From JAAURB01 sp049649525 (GTDB lineage Bacteria > Cyanobacteriota > Cyanobacteriia > Cyanobacteriales > Microcoleaceae): DNA of 64,000 bases. The notes under the pieces were generated by a model. That model ran no database searches. It had not been told where the DNA came from and saw only the letters and a list, made by a program, of their open reading frames with translations. Positions 17,094-25,413 of the stretch are shown piece by piece. The translations under genes and the position numbers were made by a program. Numbering within the stretch: position 1 is the stretch's first letter; each line of letters starts with the position of its first letter. The DNA is taken from assembly GCA_049649525.1 (NCBI GenBank), contig JBARZE010000016.1:124001-188000 (forward strand), given 5' to 3'.

Positions 17094-17609
17094 TTTGTTC
17101 TCTAAAATTATCTCTATTTACAGAATCGCAGGTTTTCCAATTAGATAAAAGTGTAGATTTTTCTCCCTTAAAGTGGGGTTGTTTCACCTATCGGTGTTCC
17201 GGAATCTGTTTTGTCTTTAGTGTAGGACTTCACTTAAAATTTGTCCTCTATCCTGGGACTCAATATGAAATAACTAATTTTGTTCTCCTCGAAAGCGCTC
17301 CAGTTAAAATCATCTAAACTAATTTAGTGTAAGGAAGAAGGGATTAACTAAACTTTGCGGTTCGCTCTCAAATATCTCTGAAATCTATCTAGTTTTCAAG
17401 CCACACTCACTTAATTAAAAATAAATCAATAATCTTTATTCCGAACCGATAATCAACAATAGTTGATATAAGCGATTTAAGAACAATTATTTATACAATT
17501 CTGACCTCACAGTGATTCACTGACTATTGCCCGAATGCTATTTTTGCTCAAAGGGTCACAGTTTGTGGTTCAATTCAAACAGTGTAAAACCCATCACCGA
17601 TTGCCTAAT
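17094..17609. other. Intergenic region between divergent DUF1232 and nitroreductase genes
   Basis: About 515 bases, AT-rich in its right half. It holds a short dyad ATCAAC-AATA-GTTGAT at 17452-17467, about 143 bases upstream of the nitroreductase start. The open frames here are chance overlaps without family character. Confidence 0.4.
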
Positions 17610-18212
17610 ATGGATCTTTTTGCCGCCGTACAACAACGCCGCTCAGTCAAACATTATGACCCCTCTCATCGAATGTCTGAAGCAGAAATCAAAACATTGC
17701 TCCAACAAACCATTCTCTCACCGACATCATTTAATATCCAACATTGGCGATTTGTTGTTGTACAAGATCGAGAGATTCAGAAACAACTGCGAGCTGCTGC
17801 CATAGATCAAGCTCAAGTGAGTGATGCCTCGATTGTGATTATTTTATGTGCGGATATTAAATCTTGGCAAAAGAACCCACAACGCTATTGGCAAAATGCG
17901 CCCGCAGAAACTCAGCAAACCATTGTTGCGATGATTCAGTCTTTTTATCAAGACTCATATCAACTGCAACGGGACGAAGCCATGCGCTCTTGTGGAATTG
18001 CGGGTCAAACTATTATGTTAACAGCAAAAGCTATGGGGTATGACAGTTGCCCGATGATTGGATTTGACCCGGAAAAAGTAGCTGAAATTATTCATTTACC
18101 TCCTGATCATCTGATTAGTTTTATGATTGTGGTGGGGAAAGCAGTACAATCTGCCAGACCCCGAGGTGGACAGTTAGATCTGTCTGAAGTTGTCATCGAC
18201 AATCAGTTTTAG
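17610..18212 (+). CDS. Nitroreductase family FMN-dependent oxidoreductase
   Basis: About 200 residues from the ATG at 17610, where homologs begin (M-D-L-F-A-A-V-Q-Q-R-R-S-V-K-H-Y-D). A longer reading frame upstream lacks family character. The FMN-binding signature R-R-S-V-K opens the protein, P-T-S-F-N-I-Q-H-W-R-F-V-V-V follows, then A-M-G-Y-D-S-C-P-M-I-G-F-D and a late V-G-K-A-x-x-x-A-R-P. These are dimeric NAD(P)H-dependent flavin enzymes that reduce nitro compounds or quinones; the natural substrate is unknown. Convergent with rpaB, 29 bases apart, with no clear terminator between. Confidence 0.88.
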   Translation: MDLFAAVQQRRSVKHYDPSHRMSEAEIKTLLQQTILSPTSFNIQHWRFVVVQDREIQKQLRAAAIDQAQVSDASIVIILCADIKSWQKNPQRYWQNAPAETQQTIVAMIQSFYQDSYQLQRDEAMRSCGIAGQTIMLTAKAMGYDSCPMIGFDPEKVAEIIHLPPDHLISFMIVVGKAVQSARPRGGQLDLSEVVIDNQF

Positions 18213-18241
18213 TAGAGTGAGCCGATCTCAAATGAAACAGA

Positions 18242-19006
18242 TTAAGCACCAATTGCCTGTTGACAAGTGGTTAACTTTTGAGAGGCATAACCCACCCCTC
18301 GGACAGTCAGAATAAATTCAGGATTACGCTGATCTGCTTCAACTTTAGCTCGTAAGCGGGCAACATGAACGTCAACCACTCGCATATCTGCAATTCGTCG
18401 CGGTGCATATCCCCATAATTGCTGCAAAATTTCGGAGCGAGAAACAGCTTCTCCCGCGTGCTTAAATAGTAACTCTAACAAGTTAAATTCAATATAAGTT
18501 AGGGGAATCGCTTGGTCATTTTTGTAGACTCGTCGCTTGAGCGTGTCGATTTTTAAGCTATCAATTTGAATCACTTCAGAATTGACTTCATGATTCGTTT
18601 TTGTATCTTTACAACGTCGTAAAATTGCATGAATGCGGGCTTCTAACTCTTTCGGGGAAAAAGGTTTGATCAGATAATCATCTGCACCGAGTTCTAAACC
18701 TGTAATTCGGTCTGCAACATCTCCTAATGCCGTTAAAATAATAATCGGAACATCCGATTGCGATCGCAACTTTTGGCAAACGCCATACCCGTCTAGTTTG
18801 GGCATCATCACATCTAATACCACCAAATCTGGCGTTTCTCGATCAAAGACTTCTAAGGCTTCCTCACCATCAGCCGCAGCCACAACATTGTAGCCGACCA
18901 TTGATAAACGAGTGGTAAGAATGCGGCGAATTGCAGATTCATCGTCTGCTATCAAGATTTTTTCTGCTGAGTTGTGCCGTTCTTCGTATCTAGCTAATGT
19001 GGTCAT
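18242..19006 (-). CDS. rpaB: OmpR-family response regulator, RpaB type
   Basis: 254 residues. The receiver domain (about 16-135) has acidic pocket Asp21/Asp22, phosphoacceptor Asp65 (L-V-V-L-D-V-M-M-P-K) and the K-P-F-S-P-K-E-L lysine. The winged-helix DNA-binding domain (about 155-245) contains R-V-V-D-V-H-V-A-R-L-R-A-K. The sequence L-S-M-V-G-Y-x-V-V-A-A-A-D-G-E-E-A-L and G-L-E-L-G-A-D-D-Y match RpaB (Ycf27) rather than RpaA. RpaB, phosphorylated by NblS/Hik33, controls high-light and photosystem genes and competes with clock output in S. elongatus. It could be a RpaB paralog rather than the main copy. Divergent from the ribbon-helix-helix gene. Confidence 0.85.
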   Translation of the reverse strand: MTTLARYEERHNSAEKILIADDESAIRRILTTRLSMVGYNVVAAADGEEALEVFDRETPDLVVLDVMMPKLDGYGVCQKLRSQSDVPIIILTALGDVADRITGLELGADDYLIKPFSPKELEARIHAILRRCKDTKTNHEVNSEVIQIDSLKIDTLKRRVYKNDQAIPLTYIEFNLLELLFKHAGEAVSRSEILQQLWGYAPRRIADMRVVDVHVARLRAKVEADQRNPEFILTVRGVGYASQKLTTCQQAIGA

Positions 19007-19120
19007 GGTTGTTGTGTTCCCCTTTAAGCAAAATCGGCTTATGATGCTATATCAGACAAAATGAGTGAGCGACTGTGGGCAACTTGGCTTGCTTGGAGCG
19101 CGTAGGTATTTCATCGTATC

Positions 19121-19151
19121 TGATAACGCCTGTTATCATATTGTTATCATA
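19121..19151. promoter_or_regulatory. TGTTATCAT repeats between rpaB and the ribbon-helix-helix gene
   Basis: TGTTATCATA occurs at 19131-19140 and 19142-19151 (11-bp direct repeat). The inverted partner TGATAAC at 19121-19127 forms a perfect 7-bp dyad with GTTATCA at 19132-19138. A third copy, TGTTATCATC, lies at 19281-19290, 47-56 bases before the ribbon-helix-helix start. This is a plausible operator cluster for either divergent regulator. Confidence 0.5.
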
Positions 19152-19336
19152 GAAATAAACACTTAGCAGTAATTCTTTGTAAAAAATTAACAAACTTTAA
19201 AAAACTTCACAGATTTGTGAGTATTAACTATAGCCGATACAAATTAATATGTTAAGCCAGAATGGGCTTTGGCAAAGGGCTGTTATCATCGAGTAACCAT
19301 TAAGGTTGATTGTCCAACTGTTACTGAACTCAAACC

Positions 19337-19606
19337 ATGCCGAATCCATTTCTAGGTGTCAGGATTCCCCCTGAAGTTGACGAAGCGCTCATGGCACAGG
19401 TTAAAGCAACAGGACAGTCTAAGTCAGATGTTGTCATTGATGCCCTGAAAGCCTATTTGGAAATGACACCTCAACATGACAAAATCACAGAATTAGAAAT
19501 GCGCTTATCTGTACTAGAAGCTCAGCTAGAACAGTTGACTCGTCACACTCATTCTGTAGAACATCACCCAGAATCTCAAACGATCAATCACTCCATAGAG
19601 GAGTAG
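19337..19606 (+). CDS. Ribbon-helix-helix DNA-binding protein with coiled-coil tail
   Basis: 89 residues. The N-terminal strand L-G-V-R-I-P-P-E-V-D-E-A-L followed by two helices (M-A-Q-V-K-A-T-G and S-K-S-D-V-V-I-D-A-L-K-A-Y-L) is the CopG/MetJ ribbon-helix-helix fold. Residues 50-68 (I-T-E-L-E-M-R-L-S-V-L-E-A-Q-L-E-Q-L) form a coiled coil, and the tail is His/Ser-rich and polar. Such proteins bind DNA as dimers and often repress themselves; TGTTATCAT repeats upstream are a candidate site. No toxin gene follows, so an antitoxin role is not supported. AT-rich non-coding DNA (19607-19979) follows. Confidence 0.75.
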   Translation: MPNPFLGVRIPPEVDEALMAQVKATGQSKSDVVIDALKAYLEMTPQHDKITELEMRLSVLEAQLEQLTRHTHSVEHHPESQTINHSIEE

Positions 19607-19720
19607 ATTATTGCGAATTTAAATGGGTTAAATTTCAGTTAAGTATTAATTTTTTTATTAAAAATAATAGGAAGATGAATTCAATTAATTTAATTTTATT
19701 TATACATTAATATTATATCA

Positions 19721-19747
19721 ATATAGTAAAAAAATACTATATTTTTT
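19721..19747 (+). terminator. AT-rich intrinsic terminator-like hairpin
   Basis: ATATAGTA (19721-19728) and TACTATAT (19735-19742) form a perfect 8-bp stem with an A6 loop, followed by TTTTT. It lies 115 bases after the ribbon-helix-helix stop in a 370-base gap that otherwise holds nothing I can support. The stem is AT-rich, so its strength is uncertain. Confidence 0.45.
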
Positions 19748-19979
19748 ATATAAAATAGATGATTAAAGATGAAAATGATCAATTTTAAAATTAATAGAAA
19801 ATGATGGCGATCTAAATAATGAAAAAGTTAATCAATATCTGGATCGGATGAATGATGAGTCGTAGGTCGCTATCTTGACTAGAATGATTGTGTTGGTCAG
19901 TTGATGCCATCTCTTGTTTATACTCAGAATAATTTAATCACAGAATTATGAGCTAATTTTTAGTAATAATGTATTAAAC

Positions 19980-20393
19980 CTAAGTTTCAGGTATTCGTTC
20001 CAACTCTTGAAGATAAACATCTCCAATATCAATATCTTTCATTTCCTCAAGGGTAATACTTTCATATTCGACTTGAGCACGAATCAAGATTTCCTCGTCA
20101 ATTTCAGGTAAAGTTTCTGTTGTAAATACCCAAACTGACCCAGTAGAATCTTCTACTTTGTAGGCCGCAGCACCGATAAACGGAGCATGGCTGGTAATTG
20201 TCCCTTGAACATATACCTTTGCACCCACTTTTCGTTTTGGGTATAAATTAGTAATCTGTGTCACTCTCAGACGACGCTGTAGCTGTGTAGTGGATTGAGT
20301 AAGAGTCTCACAACCACTAAACCCAGAAATTAGCACCAGTAGCAAGGTTAATTTTGTAAATACACTGAAGTGAGGTTTAATCAAAGTGATCAT
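19980..20393 (-). CDS. Putative lipoprotein with OB-fold-like domain
   Basis: 137 residues. A lipoprotein signal peptide (L-T-L-L-L-V-L-I-S-G) ends in a lipobox F-S-G-C with Cys28 as the acylation site. The mature part (about 45-135) reads as a small beta-barrel: R-V-T-Q-I, K-V-G-A-K-V-Y-V-Q-G-T-I-T, A-A-Y-K-V-E-D-S-T-G-S-V-W-V-F-T, E-I-L-I-R-A-Q-V-E-Y-E, the pattern of OB-fold tRNA-anticodon-like domains seen in secreted proteins. It is probably anchored facing the periplasm. The function is unknown. Divergent from folD, with a 205-base shared upstream region. Confidence 0.72.
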   Translation of the reverse strand: MITLIKPHFSVFTKLTLLLVLISGFSGCETLTQSTTQLQRRLRVTQITNLYPKRKVGAKVYVQGTITSHAPFIGAAAYKVEDSTGSVWVFTTETLPEIDEEILIRAQVEYESITLEEMKDIDIGDVYLQELERIPET

Positions 20394-20598
20394 AATAATA
20401 CAAAAAACTGGAGTAATCTTTACCCTGGAGCAATCTGCACTCTAATTTGAGATCCCGACTCAGTTAAGATGACGATTTTTGCAGGTTGTCGTTCCAAAAA
20501 ATACACAAATTATGGTTAACATTAATCTCGGTAGTATTGTGTTTTTAGTGCGGGTACAGTCCAAAGATTGATAACAAACTAACTCCGTTAACTCAAAT

Positions 20599-21462
20599 AT
20601 GGCTAAATTATTAGACGGTAAAGCAAGCGCCAAACAGATTCAAAACCAGTTGAGTGAGCAAGTTTGCGCTGTAAAAACTTCTTTCGGGCGACCTCCTGGC
20701 TTAGCCGTATTAATGGTGGGAGATAACCCGGCGAGCGCCGTTTACGTTCGTAACAAAGAACGGGCTTGTCAGCGAGTGGGAATTGCTTCATTTGGTCAAC
20801 ATTTCCCAGCAGATGCCACTCAAACCCAGTTAACTGAGATGATACATCAGTTGAATCAAGATGAACGAGTTGATGGGATTTTAGTTCAACTACCGCTACC
20901 CGAACATTTAGATGCGGTCTCTTTACTGTATGAAATTGACCCCAATAAAGATGTAGATGGGCTTCATCCCACAAACCTAGGGCGACTGGTGCGGGGGGAA
21001 CCCGGATTACGCAGTTGTACGCCTGCTGGGGTCATGCACTTGCTCGAAGAGTACGATATTAACTTGGTGGGTCAACACAGCGTTGTATTGGGTCGTAGTA
21101 TCCTTGTCGGTAAACCCATGGCATTAATGTTGCTTGCCGCCAACAGCACCGTTACCATTGCCCATTCTAAAACTAATAATTTAGCGGCAGTATTACAATC
21201 GGCTGATATTTTGGTTTCTGCTGTCGGTCGTCCGGGTTTAATTACAAGAGAAATGGTTAAACCTGGGGCAGTAGTAATCGATGTTGGGATAAACCGAGTC
21301 ACTAATGCTGATGGCAAGCACTCTTTAGTTGGGGATGTCGATTTTGATGGGGTTGAACCCATTGCAGACTATATTACCCCTGTACCGGGCGGAGTGGGGC
21401 CAATGACAGTCGCAATCTTATTGAAAAATACAGTCGAAAGTTATTTACGGCGGGTTGACTGA
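20599..21462 (+). CDS. folD: Bifunctional methylenetetrahydrofolate dehydrogenase/cyclohydrolase
   Basis: A 287-residue cytoplasmic enzyme interconverting 5,10-methylene-, methenyl- and 10-formyl-tetrahydrofolate with NADP. Family motifs are all present: Y-V-R-N-K-E-R-A-C (catalytic Tyr and Lys), G-I-L-V-Q-L-P-L-P, P-N-K-D-V-D-G, the NADP motif V-V-L-G-R-S-I-L-V-G-K-P, and the C-terminal P-V-P-G-G-V-G-P-M-T. The ATG is preceded by a suitable leader. The next gene, crtE, starts 280 bases downstream on the same strand, so the two may have separate promoters. Confidence 0.97.
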   Translation: MAKLLDGKASAKQIQNQLSEQVCAVKTSFGRPPGLAVLMVGDNPASAVYVRNKERACQRVGIASFGQHFPADATQTQLTEMIHQLNQDERVDGILVQLPLPEHLDAVSLLYEIDPNKDVDGLHPTNLGRLVRGEPGLRSCTPAGVMHLLEEYDINLVGQHSVVLGRSILVGKPMALMLLAANSTVTIAHSKTNNLAAVLQSADILVSAVGRPGLITREMVKPGAVVIDVGINRVTNADGKHSLVGDVDFDGVEPIADYITPVPGGVGPMTVAILLKNTVESYLRRVD

Positions 21463-21742
21463 TGAATGATGAATCAGGCACTCAGTCTACATTTGATCTC
21501 CCCTCTCTTCCTTGTCCTCCAAGTCACTCCCTCTGTTGCCCCCGCTATTGACAGGCAGCTTACTCCTGACTTCCCTTGTTCCCCAATTAACAAATAACAG
21601 ATAACGAATTGGTCACAAACACCCGTACAATGATTGGGAGTGGGAGTTAATTCAACTTATACTCGTAGTATTTCACCTTCAATCCGATTGGGGTGAGAGA
21701 AACACTCCAGTAATTTTAGGAGGATTGACCCCTTCAAGAAAG

Positions 21743-22693
21743 ATGACCAGTCAAGATGAGCCTAGGATGGTAGTAGCTGATCAAACCCCTTCACCGAGTC
21801 AGAAGTCCACTTTTGATTTAACAAGTTATTTAAAGCAGCGTAAAGCTCTAGTAGAAGCAGCCTTAGATCAATCTTTGAGCGTAACGTATCCGGACAAAAT
21901 CTACGAAGCGATGCGCTATTCTCTCTTAGCGGGGGGAAAACGGTTACGGCCAATTCTCTGTTTAGCCACTTGTGAGCTAATTGGAGGAACAATAGAAATG
22001 GCAATGCCGACCGCCTGCGCCTTGGAAATGATTCATACCATGTCGCTGATTCATGATGATTTACCTGCGATGGACAATGATGATTATCGCCGGGGTAAAC
22101 TAACCAATCATAAGGTTTATGGAGAAGATATCGCGATTTTAGCCGGAGATGGATTATTGAGTTATGCCTTTGAATTCGTTGCCACCCAGACTAAGAATGT
22201 CACCGCTGAGCGGATTTTACAAGTCATTTCTCGTTTGGGTCGTGCAGTAGGAGCAGCGGGCTTAGTGGGCGGTCAGGTGGTGGATTTAGACTCAGAAGGT
22301 CAATCGGATATTACCGAAGAAACCCTAACTTTTATTCATACCCATAAAACCGGATCGCTCCTCGAAGCCTGTGTGGTTTGTGGGGGAATACTTGCTGGGG
22401 CAACAGAGGCTGAGCTGAAAGGTTTATCTCGATATGCCCAAAATATTGGTTTGGCATTCCAAATCGTTGATGATATTCTCGATATTACCGCGACCCCAGA
22501 AGAGTTAGGGAAAACGGCGGGTAAGGATATTCAAGCGGGGAAGGCAACTTATCCGAGTCTATGGGGATTAGAAGAGTCTAAAACTCAAGCTCACCAACTC
22601 ATTAGCCAAGCCAAGGCGGAGTTAGCAAGCTATGGAGAAACCGCAGCACCACTACTTGCGATCGCAGACTTTATTGTTAGTCGCAGTCACTAA
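21743..22693 (+). CDS. crtE: Geranylgeranyl diphosphate synthase
   Basis: Chain-elongating prenyltransferase making C20 diphosphate for carotenoids, chlorophyll phytol and quinones. About 316 residues from ATG 21743. The first aspartate-rich motif is D-D-L-P-A-M-D-N-D-D-Y-R-R-G and the second is F-Q-I-V-D-D-I-L-D. G-G-K-R-L-R-P and H-D-D-L-P mark the family. The start is uncertain: an AGGAGG sits at 21718-21723, too close to a TTG at 21725 and far from 21743, and a third candidate ATG (M-V-V-A-D-Q) lies at 21767. The DUF212 gene follows 14 bases after the stop and is probably co-transcribed. Confidence 0.95.
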   Translation: MTSQDEPRMVVADQTPSPSQKSTFDLTSYLKQRKALVEAALDQSLSVTYPDKIYEAMRYSLLAGGKRLRPILCLATCELIGGTIEMAMPTACALEMIHTMSLIHDDLPAMDNDDYRRGKLTNHKVYGEDIAILAGDGLLSYAFEFVATQTKNVTAERILQVISRLGRAVGAAGLVGGQVVDLDSEGQSDITEETLTFIHTHKTGSLLEACVVCGGILAGATEAELKGLSRYAQNIGLAFQIVDDILDITATPEELGKTAGKDIQAGKATYPSLWGLEESKTQAHQLISQAKAELASYGETAAPLLAIADFIVSRSH

Positions 22694-22707
22694 AGGTGTC
22701 AATCCCT

Positions 22708-23163
22708 ATGGAAGACTTTGGTAAAATTTTAGAGAATCATGTTCTCATCGTTTCTGTGCTGGCTTGTTTGGTGGCTCAAGCTTCTAAATTAGTCGTAGAA
22801 CTGGTTCTGCACGGTAAAATTAATATCCGTGTGCTGACGACCACAGGCGGAATGCCGAGTGCTCACTCTGCTTTTGTCGGAGCCTTAGCCGCCGGAGTGG
22901 GTCAACGAATTGGATGGGATAGCCCTGAGTTTGCAATTGCGGTTGTCTTTGCTGTAATTGTTATGTACGATGCCGCCGGAGTGCGTCAAGCCGCCGGAAA
23001 ACAGGCTCGAATTCTCAATCAAATGGTCGATGAGCTATTTCAGGAACATCCTCAATTCAACGAAGACCGACTCAAGGAGTTGCTGGGACATACTCCCGTT
23101 CAAGTGATTGTGGGATTAGCTTTAGGAATTGCGGTCTGTTGGCTGAGTGAATTTACTCCCTAA
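22708..23163 (+). CDS. Divergent PAP2-family (DUF212) membrane protein
   Basis: About 151 residues from ATG 22708; an in-frame GTG at 22696 is possible. It belongs to the DUF212/divergent PAP2 (phosphatidic acid phosphatase-like) family, with several membrane helices and the conserved loop T-T-G-G-M-P-S-A-H-S-A-F-V-G, plus V-M-Y-D-A-A-G-V-R-Q-A-A-G-K-Q-A. The P-S-x-H and D-A-x-G-V-R motifs are the hallmark. By family analogy it may dephosphorylate a lipid or prenyl phosphate; placement directly after crtE makes a prenyl-diphosphate link plausible, but that is inference. It ends directly against the convergent gene's stop. Confidence 0.88.
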   Translation: MEDFGKILENHVLIVSVLACLVAQASKLVVELVLHGKINIRVLTTTGGMPSAHSAFVGALAAGVGQRIGWDSPEFAIAVVFAVIVMYDAAGVRQAAGKQARILNQMVDELFQEHPQFNEDRLKELLGHTPVQVIVGLALGIAVCWLSEFTP

Positions 23164-23847
23164 TTAATCAAGTTGAGGACGAATCACAGTCACCAGACGA
23201 CTATCGACCATTAAAGTTAAAAATCCTTCCTGGCTGAGGTCGTTGAGTCGGGACGTGGCTGCAACCGCATCACGGGTATATTCAATCAATAAGTAAGGCC
23301 GTTGACCATAAGAAACTAAGCCAATCTCTGCGTTGAGGGTTTGGCGCAATTGTTCGGCCAATTCCGGCTGATTTAAATAATCCACCAATACCGCATATCC
23401 CGGCCCTAATTGCTCTGGGTTAAAAGCAGAACGACGGGAAACTTGACGCACCGCAGACTGCCTGTTCTGTGGTGGTTCGGGGTCGGGTTCACGGGTTAAA
23501 TCTTCAGCACTTCCGGGTTTAACGATATAAGCTTGTAAGCCCACTGCATCTTCTAAATAAGCCGCCCAGTCTTCAGCGATTAAGCGATCTTCAAATCCCC
23601 CGACACGGGTCACCACATCGTCTACATATTCACAGACTTCACTCTCAATATCACTCGGCAATGTCTGGAGTAGTTGCTGTTGTTCAGTAGAGGTTTGACT
23701 GACAATTAGCAACAAGTATTCATTCTCTTCTGGGGGTTGACAGGTTGTTTGAGCCGAGGCTGGCTCAATTGGACTGACCCCATTCAATAGCAGTAATGCT
23801 GCCCAACTGGCAAGAACTCTCAAGCCTCGAACTCGCATCTGATGCAT
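23164..23847 (-). CDS. Exported protein with two SPOR-like repeats, function unknown
   Basis: 227 residues. A signal peptide (R-V-L-A-S-W-A-A-L-L-L-L-N-G-V) ends near A-S-A-Q, so it is periplasmic or secreted. Two similar halves follow: Y-L-L-L-I-V-S-Q-T-S-T-E-Q-Q-Q-L-L-Q-T-L (about 44-63) and Y-A-V-L-V-D-Y-L-N-Q-P-E-L-A-E-Q-L-R-Q-T-L (about 151-171), each leading to a G-L-Q-A-Y-I-V or I-G-L-V-S-Y-G strand. They are joined by a Pro/Arg-rich linker. The fold resembles SPOR-type peptidoglycan-binding domains, but I cannot confirm this. Two cysteines (in T-T-C-Q-P and S-E-V-C-E-Y) could form a disulfide. Confidence 0.7.
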   Translation of the reverse strand: MHQMRVRGLRVLASWAALLLLNGVSPIEPASAQTTCQPPEENEYLLLIVSQTSTEQQQLLQTLPSDIESEVCEYVDDVVTRVGGFEDRLIAEDWAAYLEDAVGLQAYIVKPGSAEDLTREPDPEPPQNRQSAVRQVSRRSAFNPEQLGPGYAVLVDYLNQPELAEQLRQTLNAEIGLVSYGQRPYLLIEYTRDAVAATSRLNDLSQEGFLTLMVDSRLVTVIRPQLD

Positions 23848-24209
23848 ATTTTAACTCAGTTTAACTCGATCTAGCTTTAGCCTCATTATTGTACACATCA
23901 CTGAGGCAATTGTACTTAAGTAGTAGGACAACAACAGAATTTTCATTTCCTCAACGCTCGTCTGAGGGAATTTTTGCCGTGACTAAACGCGGTTGAAATA
24001 CCCCAGATCACGCAGTTTTTTACACCGGGTTTTATTTTGTCGCTGTGTTGGCTGTCTCCCATTTCAGATCGATCAATCCTATTCAGGGTAAATTCATACT
24101 AATTTTATCATCTCAACTGCCTTTTTTTTTAAATTTTTAGTTTTTTTATTATTTATAATTTTAACAATTTATTGTTGAGGAAAAAACAATCTATCGTTAT
24201 TCAACCGAC
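23848..24209. other. Intergenic region downstream of dprA
   Basis: About 360 bases without a gene. It holds a dyad GCCTCA (23880-23885)/TGAGGC (23902-23907) upstream of the exported protein's start, and a TTCCTCA/TGAGGGAA hairpin near 23948-23968. The right end is an A/T-rich tract containing a run of T. Confidence 0.4.
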
Positions 24210-25349
24210 TCAACTCCGCTGATAACGCATTCCGGGTAACTGAGAAACAAATCCTAATAATTCTAACTGTAATAAACTACTCGAAACGATTGCGGTATCT
24301 AACCCAGCTTGTTCGACAATCGTATCAAATGAGATGGATTCTGAAGTCACTATTGCTAATACTTTTGCTAACTGCGGTTCTAATTCGGGTGTTGGCGGTT
24401 GGGGTGTGGGAGTAGGTTCAAGTAAAGATAACTTTTGTGGTTGTTCCCCATCCAAGGGCGGAATTGCACCGAGTTGTTCGAGTAATTCTTCTAAATTGAC
24501 TGGAATGATTCCAGCACCGCCATTGATGAGTTTTAAACAACCTATTGACTGTTCATCATCTAAACGTCCGGGTAAAACATACACATCTCGGCCAAATTCA
24601 TTAGCAATATTAGCCGTAATTGATGCACCCGATCTAGTTCCCGCTTCCATTACAAAAATAGCACGACTTAAACCCGCAATAATACGGTTTCGGGCGGGAA
24701 AATGACAAGAGTTCGGTTGAGTTTCGGCAGGATATTCACTGAGAATTAATCCCTTTTCTGCTATTTGTTGAGACAGTTTTTGGTTACTTTTAGGATAAAT
24801 TATATCCACCCCGGTTCCAAATACAGCAATGGTTCGTCCTCCTATTTGCAAACAGCTACGATGGGCCTCTGTGTCAATTCCCGCTGCCATTCCAGAGACA
24901 ATAGTAAACCCCCGTTTTACCAGAGTAAAAGTGATTTTGCGAGTCCAGCGACGACCATATTCTGTAGAATGTCGAGTTCCCACAATGGCAACAGCGGGAG
25001 TGATACCTTGATTTTCTTCCGGTTTTGGAATGCCGCGATAATATAATACGGGTGGTGGGGTGGGAATTTCGAGTAGTAAGCGAGGATAGTCTGCATCAGC
25101 AGGGGTCCAAAACTGAGGATTTTTAGCAGCGTGTTGTTCAATGAATTGAACGGGGTTCAATTGAGAACGCTGTTGAACCACTTTTTCCACCGTTTGTTTG
25201 CCAAAACCTTGTACTTGTTGCAAGGCAATTGCAGAAGCTCTCCAAGCCTCTTTTAAAGAACCAAACTGTTGTTGCAGTCGTTGTAGAGAAATTGGCCCGA
25301 TTCCGGAAATTTGCGACCAACACACCCAATAATCCCGTTCTTGCAGCAA
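24210..25349 (-). CDS. dprA: DNA processing protein DprA/Smf
   Basis: 379 residues. An N-terminal helix-hairpin-helix/SAM-like region (I-S-G-I-G-P-I-S-L-Q-R-L) leads to the Rossmann-like DprA core (about 90-290) with V-G-T-R-H-S-T-E-Y-G, S-G-M-A-A-G-I-D-T-E-A-H, F-P-A-R-N-R-I-I-A-G-L-S and E-A-G-T-R-S-G-A-S-I-T-A. A C-terminal winged helix (about 325-379) ends L-E-L-L-G-F-V-S-Q-L-P-G-M-R-Y. DprA loads RecA on incoming single strands during natural transformation; its presence fits transformability but does not prove it. Not in an evident operon. Confidence 0.95.
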   Translation of the reverse strand: MLQERDYWVCWSQISGIGPISLQRLQQQFGSLKEAWRASAIALQQVQGFGKQTVEKVVQQRSQLNPVQFIEQHAAKNPQFWTPADADYPRLLLEIPTPPPVLYYRGIPKPEENQGITPAVAIVGTRHSTEYGRRWTRKITFTLVKRGFTIVSGMAAGIDTEAHRSCLQIGGRTIAVFGTGVDIIYPKSNQKLSQQIAEKGLILSEYPAETQPNSCHFPARNRIIAGLSRAIFVMEAGTRSGASITANIANEFGRDVYVLPGRLDDEQSIGCLKLINGGAGIIPVNLEELLEQLGAIPPLDGEQPQKLSLLEPTPTPQPPTPELEPQLAKVLAIVTSESISFDTIVEQAGLDTAIVSSSLLQLELLGFVSQLPGMRYQRS

Positions 25350-25413
25350 GCTTTCACTCCTATTTTATTTTAATATCAGTATACCCAAGTGGTTAATTTT
25401 GATAGACATGTTA

